Positions 34,859 to 43,945 are shown, counted from the stretch's first letter. The stretch: 64,000 bases of DNA from Butyricimonas faecalis (GCF_003991565.1 NZ_CP032819.1:4588001-4652000); one strand, 5' to 3'. A program made the numbers and translations. The notes: a model not told the origin generated them from the letters alone.

Positions 34859-34902
34859 ATGAGAAAGATCGTATCTTTGTGACGGAAATTAAAAGTAGTT
34901 AT

Positions 34903-35805
34903 ATGATAGATTTTAAACCGATTAGGATAGAGGATAAAGAGTTAGTAACGACTTATTTTTTGGCATGTGGAAACCGGGATTGCAATCTTTCGTTTGTAAA
35001 CTTGTACACGTGGCAATTCTTGACCAATAGTCATTATGCTGTGGTTGATGACTGCCTTGTGGTTCGTTTTACTTTGGACGAGGAGAGTGTCGTGTACACG
35101 ATGCCCGTGGGGACTGGAAATGTGAAAGATGTGATTGAGTTATTAAAGTTGCAGGCAAAGGCTGAAGGCCACGTGTTACGTGTGCACGGGGTTTTCCCGG
35201 AATTGGAAGAATGGTTCAACCGGGAGTTTCCTGGGTGTTTTGATTATCGGTTGGATCGGGATTATTTTGATTATATTTATTCCCGTCAGGAGTTGGCTGA
35301 ATTGAAAGGAAAGAATTTTCAACCCAAGCGGAATCACGTGAATAAATTCAAACGTACCTATAATTACAAGTACACGCCGTTAACTGTAGATTTGATCCCG
35401 CATTGTTTGGAACTGGAGGAAAAATGGTGTGAGGAGCATGATTGTGAGGACGAGGAAAGTTTGATAAACGAGCGAAAGGCACTGAATACCGCGTTACGGA
35501 ACTTTGATGCTCTTGGTTTGGTAGGAGGAGCGCTCTGGGTGGACGATGAAATTGTCGGGTTCACGTATGGTGCCCCGGTGAATCATGATACCTTTGCCGT
35601 TCATATCGAGAAGGCTGATAGTCGTATTGACGGTTCATATAGTATTTTGAATCAAGAATTCGCACGCCATATCCCGGAGCAATATGTTTATTTGAATCGG
35701 GAAGAAGATTTGGGAATACCGGGATTGAGAAAGGCAAAATTATCTTATCATCCGGTGATATTATTGGAGAAAGGGTATGCCGAATTAATTGAAAATTGGA
35801 AATGA
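34903..35805 (+). CDS. DUF2156 / phosphatidylglycerol lysyltransferase-like protein
   Basis: ATG at 34903 gives 300 residues (MIDFKPIRIEDKELVTTYF); the GTG 24 bases upstream is less likely. It belongs to the DUF2156 family, the catalytic C-terminal half of MprF-type aminoacyl-phosphatidylglycerol synthases: NLYTWQF at the start, an aminoacyl-transfer GNAT-like core (GGALWVDDEIVGFTYGAPVN; FAVHIEKADSRIDGSYSILNQEF) and the ending EEDLGIPGLRKAKLSYHPVILLEK. There is no membrane flippase part, so it is a soluble domain protein. It is followed by a GNAT gene after 36 bases, a common Bacteroidota pair. Transfer of an amino acid or acyl group is likely; the acceptor is unknown. Confidence 0.85.
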   Translation: MIDFKPIRIEDKELVTTYFLACGNRDCNLSFVNLYTWQFLTNSHYAVVDDCLVVRFTLDEESVVYTMPVGTGNVKDVIELLKLQAKAEGHVLRVHGVFPELEEWFNREFPGCFDYRLDRDYFDYIYSRQELAELKGKNFQPKRNHVNKFKRTYNYKYTPLTVDLIPHCLELEEKWCEEHDCEDEESLINERKALNTALRNFDALGLVGGALWVDDEIVGFTYGAPVNHDTFAVHIEKADSRIDGSYSILNQEFARHIPEQYVYLNREEDLGIPGLRKAKLSYHPVILLEKGYAELIENWK

Positions 35806-35841
35806 GAAAGTCGATGATTCAAAAGGTGGTTTAATTTAAAT

Positions 35842-36906
35842 ATGCGTATAATGAAACGAGAAGTCATGGAGTTGTGGAGGGTATGTTTTGACGATACGGA
35901 AGAGTTCGTTCAATTCTATTTTGACAAAAAATACAAAGAAGAGAATGCTCTGGTGTATTGGGATGAACAAGGTGCAGCTATTGCCGCTTTGCAGACGCCT
36001 ATTTACCCAATGACTTTTGGTGGTACACAAATTAGGACAGGGTATATTTCGGGGGCTTGTACTCATCCGTTGGCCCGGGCTCGGGGTGTGATGACGAAAT
36101 TGTTACGGGAGGCTTTTTACGTGATGAGAGGGAGAAAGATTCTCATGAGTACTCTGATCCCGGCCAGTGAATGGTTGTACGCTTATTACGGGAAGATGGG
36201 GTATGCGACTGTTTTTGATTATACCCCGGAACATTACACGGTCTTGGAAAAACCAGTTGCAGATCATTTTCGCGTAGAAGCTATTCGGGACGAGGAGTTG
36301 TTAACGGATGATGTGTTTCATTATTTTCAGTCAATGATGCGTTTGCGCCCTTGTTGCGTGCAACATGAACGGGATGATTTTGAAGTGATCGTGGAAAGTT
36401 TGCGAATGGATGGCGGGGCCTTGATTGTCGTGTATAGTGATAGGAATATTGTTGGAATGGCTTTTGCTGAACCGATGGGAAATCACGTTTTGATACAGGA
36501 CGGAATGTATGATTCCGATGATGTCAAGCAGGTGGCTCTGTGGGGAGTGATGAAGTATTTGGATGCAGCGGAGATATATTGTCGGGAACTTCCTTCCGGT
36601 AAAGTCGACGAGCATCGGGGAATGGCTCGTGTGTTGGACGTGGAGCAAATGCTACGTTTGTATGCTGTGAATAATCCGGAACAGAATCTCGTGTTGAAAG
36701 TGACGGATGACTGGATTCCGGAAAATACGGGAATATATGTAATCGGAAAAGGGAATTGTATTTGTGATAATGGAAAGCAGGTAGAGGTGGAGTTATCCGT
36801 GCAGGAACTGACACAATTGCTTTTAGGCTACCACCCGGAACATTTTCCTCGGTTGGAGCCTTATTTCAAAAAATGTAGTCCCTTTATAAGCTTGATGTTG
36901 GATTAG
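35842..36906 (+). CDS. GNAT acetyltransferase, Eis-like
   Basis: The 354-residue protein starts at ATG 35842 (35851 also possible). Residues about 50-140 form a GNAT acetyl-CoA-binding core (YISGACTHPLARARGVMTKLLREAFYVMRGRKILMSTLIP and YYGKMGYATVF). A second GNAT-like half and a sterol-carrier-like C-terminal region (VLKVTDDWIPENTGIYVIGKG; VELSVQELTQLLLGY) match the layout of Eis-type enzymes. These acetylate amines such as aminoglycosides or lysines; the substrate here is unknown. It is coupled to the DUF2156 gene upstream, and its 3' end overlaps the convergent hypothetical gene by 23 bases. Confidence 0.85.
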   Translation: MRIMKREVMELWRVCFDDTEEFVQFYFDKKYKEENALVYWDEQGAAIAALQTPIYPMTFGGTQIRTGYISGACTHPLARARGVMTKLLREAFYVMRGRKILMSTLIPASEWLYAYYGKMGYATVFDYTPEHYTVLEKPVADHFRVEAIRDEELLTDDVFHYFQSMMRLRPCCVQHERDDFEVIVESLRMDGGALIVVYSDRNIVGMAFAEPMGNHVLIQDGMYDSDDVKQVALWGVMKYLDAAEIYCRELPSGKVDEHRGMARVLDVEQMLRLYAVNNPEQNLVLKVTDDWIPENTGIYVIGKGNCICDNGKQVEVELSVQELTQLLLGYHPEHFPRLEPYFKKCSPFISLMLD

Positions 36907-37675
36907 AACGTCTTGTTTTATGCTTGGGTGATTTGGATGCCAAGAAATCATCAATCTCTTCGAGGGAAAGTTTTTTCACGTTCGTGATGATGACATTTTC
37001 ACTTAAAAAGTTCCCATACGTGTTACATTCATCTATAATTGAATTGAAAATTTCTTTTAGATCAGCCTCAATGGGCAACAGAAAAATAAACGTGATGTAT
37101 TTCTCGAAGTGTTCGAATTGTTCGATTTCTCCTTGGTTTTGGGTTACGACCAGTTCCGTTTCTTTTTTGACAACATCCCACTGGAAAGGTTGTAACGTGA
37201 CACCTTCGTTAGCAACATAGACACAAAAATAACGTAACAGCGAGCCGTGACCACCTAGGCCGGTGGATACGAACACGGTTGCTTCGTCCAGCAAGTTGGA
37301 TTGAATCAGCATTCGAGATTGTTGTAACGCTATGGTTGCCCATGGTTTGACAGGGGTGTCTTGTTTTTGAAACGATTCAATACTCCGGTATATAGAAATG
37401 TCATCGACCATGGACAATAAGACTAACAACGTTTTTTTCTTTTCGTCATCAACGGCCTCGTCAAATAGATCTTGCGCATGTACAATCGCGTCTTCTCTTA
37501 ATACTTTAAAGTTCCCACCATGGATAAGATGTTCCAAAAGATCCATGTATTGGTGTTGTACGTCTATATCAATTTCTTCTTCCAAGATGTTTAAGTGCGA
37601 ACCTGCCTGCGATAGCAATTGGTTCACGCTTTGCCATTTTTGCCCGTCTTGTTTTTCTATATCTTCTGCTTTCAT
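36884..37675 (-). CDS. Hypothetical conserved cytosolic protein
   Basis: ATG at 37675 gives 263 residues; a longer in-frame extension to 37879 crosses the likely promoter and adds a hydrophobic, AT-rich stretch, so it was not chosen. I do not recognise a named family. The protein is acidic and mainly helical, with a helical-repeat look (residues about 10-110, IDVQHQYMDLLEHLIHGGNF; QDLFDEAVDDEKKKTLLVLLSMVDDIS) and a conserved-looking central HGSLLRYFCVYVANEG. It has no signal peptide. A TACTTTTG element ends only five bases before the ATG, so the mRNA could be nearly leaderless. It converges on the GNAT gene. Confidence 0.65.
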   Translation of the reverse strand: MKAEDIEKQDGQKWQSVNQLLSQAGSHLNILEEEIDIDVQHQYMDLLEHLIHGGNFKVLREDAIVHAQDLFDEAVDDEKKKTLLVLLSMVDDISIYRSIESFQKQDTPVKPWATIALQQSRMLIQSNLLDEATVFVSTGLGGHGSLLRYFCVYVANEGVTLQPFQWDVVKKETELVVTQNQGEIEQFEHFEKYITFIFLLPIEADLKEIFNSIIDECNTYGNFLSENVIITNVKKLSLEEIDDFLASKSPKHKTRRSNPTSSL

Positions 37676-37679
37676 ATTG

Positions 37680-37687
37680 CAAAAGTA
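37680..37687 (-). promoter_or_regulatory. -7 element abutting start of hypothetical gene
   Basis: On the minus strand TACTTTTG is followed after four bases by the ATG at 37675-37673. If transcription begins about seven bases after the element the mRNA would begin at or inside the start codon. No clear -33 element is visible, so the use of this site is uncertain. Confidence 0.4.
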
Positions 37688-37890
37688 AACTATTTGTTGG
37701 TTATATAGAGCAAAAAAGTAAAGATTCGTCGTTTCCCTCGATAAATTTCGGTAGACGCTTCTTTTGGAAACTCTTTCGTTAATAAATTTTATAATTATTA
37801 GCAATGAAAATTTAGTCATTATTCTGCGTTTATTTAGAAAAAATAAAAATAAAGTTTTTACATTCGCGATACTAATCACAAGATGTTTAT

Positions 37891-40368
37891 ATGTTACTGT
37901 CAGAACTGAAAACCGGAGAAAGTGCCGTTATTACCAAGGTGAAAGGATATGGAGCCTTTCGGAAGCGATTAAACGAAATGGGATTTGTGAGGGGCAAAGT
38001 GGTGAAAGCCGTGAAAAATGCACCTTTGAATGATCCGATTGAATATTCAATCATGGGTTATGAAATCTCTTTAAGGCGGCAGGAAGCGGCGTTTATTGAA
38101 ATCGTGTCTTTGGAGGAGGCTGCTAATATTGTCGGGGTGTCCGGGAGTGCCCGCGATGCGGAAGAAGCATTCGCCAAGCATTGGGAAGGTCGGGATAAAC
38201 ATATACATGTTGCTTTTGTGGGTAACCCCAATGCGGGAAAAACAACCCTGTTTAACTACATGAGTGGTGCCCAAGAACACGTGGGAAACTACGGAGGGGT
38301 TACGGTCGATGCGAAGAGTGCTACCTTCCGGTTTGAAGGTTACGAGTTTAACGTGGTCGATTTGCCTGGAACGTATTCTATTTCCGCTTATTCGAATGAA
38401 GAAAAGTATGTGCGGGAATATATTATGAATAACGCGCCCGATGTGGTGATTAACGTGGTGGATGCGTCTAATTTGGAGCGTAATCTCTACTTGTCAACAC
38501 AATTGATTGACATGGATGTGAAAGGGGTGATCGCTTTGAATATGTACGACGAGTTGGAACGTTCCGGGGCAACTTTCAATTACCAGGAGATGGGACGGAT
38601 GATCGGGATGCCGATGATGCCCACGATCGGGTCAAAAGGAAAAGGAGTCAAGGAACTGTTACGGGAAGTTATCGAGGTGTATGAGGGAAGAAGCGAAACC
38701 GTGCGGCATATCCATATAAACTACGGGAAAGAAATTGAAGACAGCATCGTTGCCATTCGGGCCGAGTTGAAAGATGAAAAAGATTTAACTTGTAACATGT
38801 CTCCTCGTTTTTTATCGTTGATGTTATTGGAAGGAGATAAAGAGGCGTTGGAATTCGTGCAGCGGGATCATTCGCGGGAAAAGTTGTTGAAGGTCGTGAA
38901 AGAGCGGGTTGAACGGATTGAAACAATGTACGGGGAAAACGTGGAGTCGGTTATTACCGATACGAAATATGGTTTTATTTCCGGGGCATTGAAAGAGACG
39001 TATAAGGAGAGCCCTGTGAATCGAAGGCGTAAAACAGAATATATCGATGCTATTGTCACGCATAAATTATTCGGGTTCCCGATTTTCTTATTATTCCTGT
39101 TCGTAACATTTTTTGCCACGTTTAGTTTGGGAAGTTACCCGATGGAATGGATTGAAGCCGGGGTTGGAGCTTTAGGTGAATTTGTCGATAACCAGATGAG
39201 TGCCGGACCTCTAAAGGATTTGTTAGTGGATGGTATTATCGGTGGCGTGGGAAGTGTGATTGTATTTTTACCGAATATATTGATATTGTTCCTCTTTATT
39301 TCTTTCATGGAAGATACGGGATACATGGCTCGTGCGGCATTTATCATGGATAAGTTGATGCATAAACTTGGTTTGCACGGGAAAAGTTTTATTCCGATGA
39401 TCATGGGATTCGGGTGTAACGTGCCGGCCATCATGTCAACGCGTATGCTGGAGAACCGGAGTGACCGGATATTGACAATATTGATCAATCCATTCATGTC
39501 TTGCAGTGCCCGTCTTCCGGTGTATATCCTGTTGGTCGGGGCGTTTTTCAAAGATTACGCGGCATTAGTTCTTTTTGGAATATATCTTTTTGGAATACTG
39601 GCTGCTATCGTGATGGCTAAGTTATTTAAACGGGTGCTTTTCCACAAACAGGAAGTGCCCTTCGTGATGGAGTTGCCCCCGTATCGAATGCCGACCTTGA
39701 GAACGACGGTGCGACATATGTGGAGTAAAGGGGAGCAGTACTTGAAGAAAATGGGAGGTATCATCATGTTTGCATCCATTTTGATTTGGGCCTTGGGGTA
39801 TTTCCCCGTGGATAAAGAGCTGGAAGCACAGTATGATGAAAAGAAAGCAGAAGTGACAAGGGCTTACGAGGCCACGATCACTTCCGGAGTCGGGAACGCT
39901 GAAATGTTGAAAGAGGAGCAGGATGCAAAACTGGAGAGTCTGCATCGACAAGTGGTAAGCGAACGTCAGGAAAATTCTTATATCAGTCGATTGGGACGAG
40001 CTTTGGAGCCGATTTGGACACCGCTTGGCTTTGACTGGAAAGCGGGAGTCAGTTTATTGACCGGGGTAGCAGCAAAAGAAGTTGTGGTTAGTACGATGGC
40101 CGTTTTATACCTGGGTGAAGAGGTTGCGGAGGAGGATGACGGGGCGAATGCGACCTTGAAAATGTGTTTGCGGGAACATGGTTTTACTCCGATTACGGCC
40201 ATAATATTTATGATCTTTGTGTTACTTTATTCCCCTTGCTTTGCGACCTTGATCGCCATAGGCAAAGAGATTGGAATGAAGTGGGCATTTTTCGTGATGG
40301 GCTATACGACGGTACTGGCTTGGTGTGTATGTTTCGTCTTAAAGCAGGTATTGGATTTAATTATTTAA
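37891..40368 (+). CDS. feoB: FeoA-FeoB fusion, ferrous iron transporter
   Basis: The 825-residue inner-membrane protein imports Fe2+ with GTP. Residues 1-75 are a FeoA SH3-like domain (MLLSELKTGESAVITKVKG; FVRGKVVKAVKNAPLNDPIEYSIMGYEISLR), normally a separate gene. The G domain follows with G1 GNPNAGKTT at residues 111-119, G3 DLPG at 157-160 and a GDI helical part. Two gate domains and the FeoB core helices follow (CNVPAIMSTRMLENRSDRILTILINPFMSCSARLPVY), the cysteine pair being the possible metal path. The fusion is common in Bacteroidota. A Cys-rich small membrane protein follows after 37 bases. Expression under iron limitation is expected from the family, but no Fur box was identified. Confidence 0.93.
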   Translation: MLLSELKTGESAVITKVKGYGAFRKRLNEMGFVRGKVVKAVKNAPLNDPIEYSIMGYEISLRRQEAAFIEIVSLEEAANIVGVSGSARDAEEAFAKHWEGRDKHIHVAFVGNPNAGKTTLFNYMSGAQEHVGNYGGVTVDAKSATFRFEGYEFNVVDLPGTYSISAYSNEEKYVREYIMNNAPDVVINVVDASNLERNLYLSTQLIDMDVKGVIALNMYDELERSGATFNYQEMGRMIGMPMMPTIGSKGKGVKELLREVIEVYEGRSETVRHIHINYGKEIEDSIVAIRAELKDEKDLTCNMSPRFLSLMLLEGDKEALEFVQRDHSREKLLKVVKERVERIETMYGENVESVITDTKYGFISGALKETYKESPVNRRRKTEYIDAIVTHKLFGFPIFLLFLFVTFFATFSLGSYPMEWIEAGVGALGEFVDNQMSAGPLKDLLVDGIIGGVGSVIVFLPNILILFLFISFMEDTGYMARAAFIMDKLMHKLGLHGKSFIPMIMGFGCNVPAIMSTRMLENRSDRILTILINPFMSCSARLPVYILLVGAFFKDYAALVLFGIYLFGILAAIVMAKLFKRVLFHKQEVPFVMELPPYRMPTLRTTVRHMWSKGEQYLKKMGGIIMFASILIWALGYFPVDKELEAQYDEKKAEVTRAYEATITSGVGNAEMLKEEQDAKLESLHRQVVSERQENSYISRLGRALEPIWTPLGFDWKAGVSLLTGVAAKEVVVSTMAVLYLGEEVAEEDDGANATLKMCLREHGFTPITAIIFMIFVLLYSPCFATLIAIGKEIGMKWAFFVMGYTTVLAWCVCFVLKQVLDLII

Positions 40369-40405
40369 GTGTCCGGTAGAATGAATTTTAATCTAAAATC
40401 AGAAA

Positions 40406-40567
40406 ATGGAAATACAACTAACATTGACGTATATAATTGTGGCGATAGCGCTTGTTTTCGCGGGAAGAGGTATTTATCGTTTGTTTCGGAATGCAAAGAA
40501 AGGAAAAGGATGCGGTTGTAATTGCGGTTGCGGGGGAAAAGGTACGAATAAAAAAAGCTGCTTGTAA
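40406..40567 (+). CDS. FeoB-associated Cys-rich membrane protein
   Basis: ATG at 40406 opens a 53-residue protein with one transmembrane helix (LTLTYIIVAIALVFAGRGIYRLF) and a Cys/Gly/Lys tail (GCGCNCGCGGKG, SC) on the cytoplasmic side. This is the FeoB-associated Cys-rich membrane protein, a small partner found after feoB that may bind Fe2+ or help the transporter. The stop codon lies inside the stem of the downstream terminator. It is co-directional with feoAB, so one transcript is likely. Confidence 0.85.
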   Translation: MEIQLTLTYIIVAIALVFAGRGIYRLFRNAKKGKGCGCNCGCGGKGTNKKSCL

Positions 40568-40580
40568 AAGCAGCTTTTTT
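40551..40580. terminator. Bidirectional terminator between feo and rpmH
   Basis: AAAAAAGCTGCTT (40551-40563) pairs with AAGCAGCTTTTTT (40568-40580) around a four-base loop. The T run on the plus strand and the A run on the other side suit termination of both the feo operon and convergent rpmH. The feo-associated gene's stop codon is in the loop. Confidence 0.9.
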
Positions 40581-40583
40581 ATA

Positions 40584-40742
40584 TTAATGCTTGTGTCTGC
40601 GCTCGTCAGAAACAGTTAATTTTTTTCTACCTTTAGCTCTTCTTCTAGCTAGAACTGCTCTACCGTTAGCGGTAGACATTCTTTCTCTGAAACCATGTTT
40701 GTTTCTTCTCTTTCTGTTGGATGGTTGAAATGTACGTTTCAT
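40584..40742 (-). CDS. rpmH: Ribosomal protein bL34
   Basis: The 52-residue basic protein begins [22 protein letters not shown] and continues [30 protein letters not shown], the unmistakable bL34 sequence. It is an exit-tunnel-side protein of the large ribosomal subunit. Here it is not beside dnaA or rnpA, unlike in many bacteria. A consensus promoter precedes it and the bidirectional terminator follows. Confidence 0.97.
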   Translation of the reverse strand: MKRTFQPSNRKRRNKHGFRERMSTANGRAVLARRRAKGRKKLTVSDERRHKH

Positions 40743-40782
40743 TGCAATATTTCTTATGTTATTATTTTCTCACTTCGGACTG

Positions 40783-40813
40783 CAAAAGTAGGTATTTTTT
40801 TTATTGTGCCAAA
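40783..40813 (-). promoter_or_regulatory. Promoter of rpmH
   Basis: On the minus strand TTTG (40813-40810), a 19-base spacer and TACTTTTG (40790-40783) match the Bacteroidota consensus. The leader before rpmH would be about 35 bases. Confidence 0.8.
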
Positions 40814-41029
40814 GATTTTTGCAAAATTATCTCGATTCAAATGGTGTTTTATTCTAATTATTCGAATGATTTCTAAATTAATGGTGTATGTTTTAATTAA
40901 ATGAGGCTTTCAGACAACAAAGTTAATATATCCTCGTATATTTCTTTGAGTAGACATGAAAAAAAAAGTTCGAATATTTGTTTTACTGAAATAGATGATT
41001 AACTTTAAGCCAATTATACGAAGAGACCT

Positions 41030-41899
41030 ATGAGACAGTTAAAAATTAGCAAACAAATCACTGGCAGGGATTCGTTCTCGATAGAGAAATACTTGCAGGA
41101 GATTGGGAAAATCGACGTGTTGACGCCGGATGAGGAGGTTGCTTTAGCCAAGAAGATCCGATCGGGTGACCGAGAGGCACGAGAACTATTGGTGAAGAGT
41201 AACCTGCGTTTCGTGGTTTCCGTGGCCAAGCAATACCAGAATAACGGTTTAAGTTTGGGGGATTTGATAAACGAGGGCAATCTGGGATTAATAAAAGCTG
41301 CCGAATGCTTTGACGAAACGAAAGGATTCAAGTTTATTTCTTACGCCGTATGGTGGATTCGGCAATCGATTTTACAGGCAATCGCGGAGAATTCTCGTTT
41401 AGTTCGGTTACCATTGAACAAAATCAGTAGCATTAACAAAGTGAATAAATTCTTTTTCCGTCTGGAACAGGAATTTCAACGGGAACCTACGGTAGAGGAA
41501 ATAGCCTCGAAAATGGATGTTCCCACGAAGGAGGTTAAAGATAGTTTGCGGATAGCCAATCGTCCCGTATCCATGGATGCGCCATTGTCGGCAGACGAGG
41601 ATTCGTCCAGCTTATATGACGTGATGATTACCGGGGATAATGCCATATCGGATGCAGAACGGGAGATGAATGCCGATTCATTGCGGACGGAAATCGATCG
41701 CTATTTGACGATGCTGGATGAACGGGATGCTTTAATCCTGCGGATGTATTACGGTTTGGGAGGTTATTCGGCAATGTCATTGGAAGAAATTGGCGACCGG
41801 ATTGGTCTGACGAGCGAACGGGTACGACAAATTAAGTCCAAGGCCATCAAGAAACTGAAAAACTCGTGCCGTAGTAAACGGTTGAAGACCTATTTATAA
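41030..41899 (+). CDS. rpoD: Primary RNA polymerase sigma factor RpoD/SigA
   Basis: The 289-residue protein is the short Bacteroidota primary sigma factor. It has region 1.2 (SIEKYLQEIGKIDVLTPDEE), region 2 with the -10 melting segment (SNLRFVVSVAKQYQNNGLSLGDLINEGNLGLIKAAECFDETKGFKFISYAVWWIRQSILQAI), region 3 (PTVEEIASKMDVPTKEV) and the region 4 helix-turn-helix (MSLEEIGDRIGLTSERVRQIKSKAIKKL). The acidic region 1.1 of other primary factors is absent. It directs polymerase to the TTTG/TAnnTTTG promoters seen across this window. The gene is alone in its transcript unit, with 397 bases before pdxS. Confidence 0.95.
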   Translation: MRQLKISKQITGRDSFSIEKYLQEIGKIDVLTPDEEVALAKKIRSGDREARELLVKSNLRFVVSVAKQYQNNGLSLGDLINEGNLGLIKAAECFDETKGFKFISYAVWWIRQSILQAIAENSRLVRLPLNKISSINKVNKFFFRLEQEFQREPTVEEIASKMDVPTKEVKDSLRIANRPVSMDAPLSADEDSSSLYDVMITGDNAISDAEREMNADSLRTEIDRYLTMLDERDALILRMYYGLGGYSAMSLEEIGDRIGLTSERVRQIKSKAIKKLKNSCRSKRLKTYL

Positions 41900-42148
41900 G
41901 AGGTAGGTGAATGATTTCTTTTTATAGAAAGTTCTTTCGTCCATAAGTTTCATTCTTTAATTTATGGAAAGGTACACTTTGTTTGACTTTTTGTCTTTTC
42001 TTCTGATAATCTTTTCATACAAAATTTATGTGTTAGAGGGAATTGTGGGATGGCTAGCATTCTTTTAGATTGTTGGTATCTGTATTTTATGTACTTACAG
42101 TCTGCAACTAAAATATGCTTATAAAGTTAGTTTTTTCAACTTAATTGC

Positions 42149-42296
42149 TATATTTGTTCCCCGTTTTAGCGGGGGTGTTTGGTGTGATTGGAAATGCTTG
42201 AGAAAATGGGTTTGTCAATCATAAATATGTGACTCCCAGGAGCGTTAGGAATAGTGGAGAATTATTATTATGAACACATAAATAAATGAGAACCTT
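42149..42296 (+). promoter_or_regulatory. Promoter element and leader of pdxST
   Basis: TATATTTG at 42149-42156 fits the -7 consensus and would give a leader of about 135 bases before pdxS. Just after the start site CCCCG (42159-42163) pairs with CGGGG (42170-42174), a small stable hairpin at the mRNA 5' end. The upstream region 41900-42148 is AT-rich and has no gene. No known riboswitch class was recognised in the leader. Confidence 0.45.
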
Positions 42297-43166
42297 ATGG
42301 GAAACTATGAATTAAACAAAAATCTGGCACAAATGCTGAAAGGCGGGGTTATCATGGATGTAACCAATGTTGAACAAGCAAAGATTGCTGAAGCTGCCGG
42401 AGCATGTGCTGTAATGGCATTGGAAAGAGTTCCGTCGGATATTCGTAAAGATGGTGGTGTGGCCAGAATGTCTGATCCTCAGATGATCAAGGCTATAAAA
42501 AATGCCGTATCTATTCCTGTAATGGCAAAAGTGAGAATCGGTCACTTCGTGGAAGCGCAGATTTTGGAGGCCATTGGCATTGATTATATTGACGAGAGTG
42601 AAGTTTTAACGCCGGCAGATGATTTGTATCATGTTGACAAAACCGCGTTTAAAGTACCGTTCGTTTGCGGATGCCGTAACTTGGGTGAGGCTTTAAGACG
42701 TATTGGCGAAGGTGCTTCCATGATTCGTACGAAAGGAGAAGCCGGTACCGGAAACGTGGTAGAGGCTGTAAGACATATGCGTCAGTTGAACAATGATATT
42801 CATCAGGTACAAGCGGCTCCGGTTGAAGCATTGATGACGATTGCCAAAGAGATGGGTGCCCCTTATGATTTGGTAAAATTCGTGCATGAAAATGGTAAAT
42901 TGCCTGTAGTAAACTTTGCTGCCGGTGGTATTGCTACTCCGGCTGATGCAGCTTTGATGATGCAATTAGGTTGCGAGGGTGTATTCGTTGGTTCTGGTAT
43001 CTTCAAATCAGGCGATCCTGCCAAGAGAGCGAAAGCTATCGTTTTAGCGACAACTTATTACAACGACCCGGTTAAATTGGCTCAATTATCCGAGAACTTG
43101 GGTGAAGCTATGTCCGGATTGGAAATCAGTAAATTGGAAAACAAATACGCTGAAAGAGGCTGGTAA
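42297..43166 (+). CDS. pdxS: Pyridoxal 5'-phosphate synthase lyase subunit
   Basis: The 289-residue enzyme makes pyridoxal 5'-phosphate from ribose 5-phosphate, glyceraldehyde 3-phosphate and ammonia. It is a TIM barrel with the Schiff-base lysine in [15 protein letters not shown] (near residue 81), [26 protein letters not shown] at the start and [29 protein letters not shown] with the phosphate-binding loop. A typical complex is 12 PdxS with 12 PdxT. The PdxT gene follows after 94 bases on the same strand, with a strong hairpin in the gap. This is the sole PLP route indicated in the window. Confidence 0.96.
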   Translation: MGNYELNKNLAQMLKGGVIMDVTNVEQAKIAEAAGACAVMALERVPSDIRKDGGVARMSDPQMIKAIKNAVSIPVMAKVRIGHFVEAQILEAIGIDYIDESEVLTPADDLYHVDKTAFKVPFVCGCRNLGEALRRIGEGASMIRTKGEAGTGNVVEAVRHMRQLNNDIHQVQAAPVEALMTIAKEMGAPYDLVKFVHENGKLPVVNFAAGGIATPADAALMMQLGCEGVFVGSGIFKSGDPAKRAKAIVLATTYYNDPVKLAQLSENLGEAMSGLEISKLENKYAERGW

Positions 43167-43185
43167 AGAATAATTTATAAAGTTC

Positions 43186-43257
43186 ATAAGGTTTATAAGG
43201 TTCATAAGGTAACTTACTTTTTAGATTTTATGAACTTTATAAACCTTATATTTTTTT
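43186..43257 (+). terminator. Hairpin and T run between pdxS and pdxT
   Basis: A 22-base arm (43186-43207) pairs with 43228-43249 with a single mismatch and is followed by T7 (43251-43257), only four bases before the pdxT ATG. It looks like an intrinsic terminator or attenuator inside the operon and could lower pdxT expression. The arm is made of the repeated word GTTTATAAGGTTCATAAGG. Confidence 0.6.
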
Positions 43258-43260
43258 GTC

Positions 43261-43827
43261 ATGAAAAAGATTGGAATTTTAGGCTTTCAAGGGGCTATCA
43301 TTGAACACGAACGCCAGATAAAGGCCATCGGCCATGAACCCGTGATTGTGAAATACCCGGAGCAGTTGGAAGAGATTGATGCTATTATTCTACCGGGAGG
43401 AGAGAGTACTACCATGGGAAAAATTCTTAATCGCACGGGACTTATGGAGCCTTTACGCGGGAAAATCCAGGGTGGTTTACCGGTATGGGGAACATGTGCG
43501 GGAATGATCTTGTTGGCTAAAGAACTCGTGAACGATTCGGTTACTCATTTGGGCGTAATGGATATTGCCGTTCGGCGTAATGCTTACGGGAGCCAGATTG
43601 ATAGTTTTGCCACGAAGAAAGTGATTCCGGAAGTAGATCCTAACGAGATTGAGTTGGTGTTTATTCGTGCCCCTTATATTACAAGTGTGAAGGAAGGAGT
43701 AAACGTGCTGTGTGAACTTGATGGACATATTGTTGCGGCAGAAGAAAAGAATATGTTGGCCACATCATTCCACCCGGAACTTACCGATAATACGGCATTC
43801 CTGAAATACTTTGTATCTAAGATTTAA
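43261..43827 (+). CDS. pdxT: Pyridoxal 5'-phosphate synthase glutaminase subunit
   Basis: The 188-residue class I glutaminase supplies ammonia to PdxS. The nucleophile is Cys in GTCAGMILLAKE near residue 79. The catalytic His-Glu pair is in SFHPELT near the C-terminus. GILGFQGAIIEHERQIKAIG, PGGESTTMG and FIRAPYI are the usual PdxT landmarks. Length is normal. The ATG at 43261 lies directly after the T run of the intergenic hairpin; a shift to a later start is not supported by the alignment. Confidence 0.95.
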   Translation: MKKIGILGFQGAIIEHERQIKAIGHEPVIVKYPEQLEEIDAIILPGGESTTMGKILNRTGLMEPLRGKIQGGLPVWGTCAGMILLAKELVNDSVTHLGVMDIAVRRNAYGSQIDSFATKKVIPEVDPNEIELVFIRAPYITSVKEGVNVLCELDGHIVAAEEKNMLATSFHPELTDNTAFLKYFVSKI

Positions 43828-43852
43828 AAGACTTCTAACAAGTATTTTTTAC

Positions 43853-43943
43853 AACTACCCCCTCCAACTCCCCCTTACACCGGGGGAGGGTTAATTACCA
43901 AACGATATCCCTCCCGTGTAAAAGCGAGTCGAAGGGGGTAGTT
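43853..43943. repeat. REP-like inverted-repeat element between convergent genes
   Basis: The outer arms AACTACCCCC (43853-43862) and GGGGGTAGTT (43934-43943) are perfect complements. An inner hairpin CTCCCCC (43868-43874) / GGGGGAG (43882-43888) is nested within, and ATCCCTCCCG near 43908 is part of the same C/G-rich family. The element lies between the 3' ends of pdxT and hldA. Its form resembles the dispersed C5/G5 repeats common in Bacteroidota genomes; here it may also end both transcripts. Confidence 0.7.
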
Positions 43944-43945
43944 CC

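Noticed and set aside
40695..40904. A 69-codon plus-strand frame opposite rpmH
   Set aside because: It overlaps the bL34 gene and its promoter in reverse.
43867..43943. A CRISPR array from the C5/G5 repeats
   Set aside because: There are only nested inverted repeats, with no regular spacer-repeat pattern and no cas genes.
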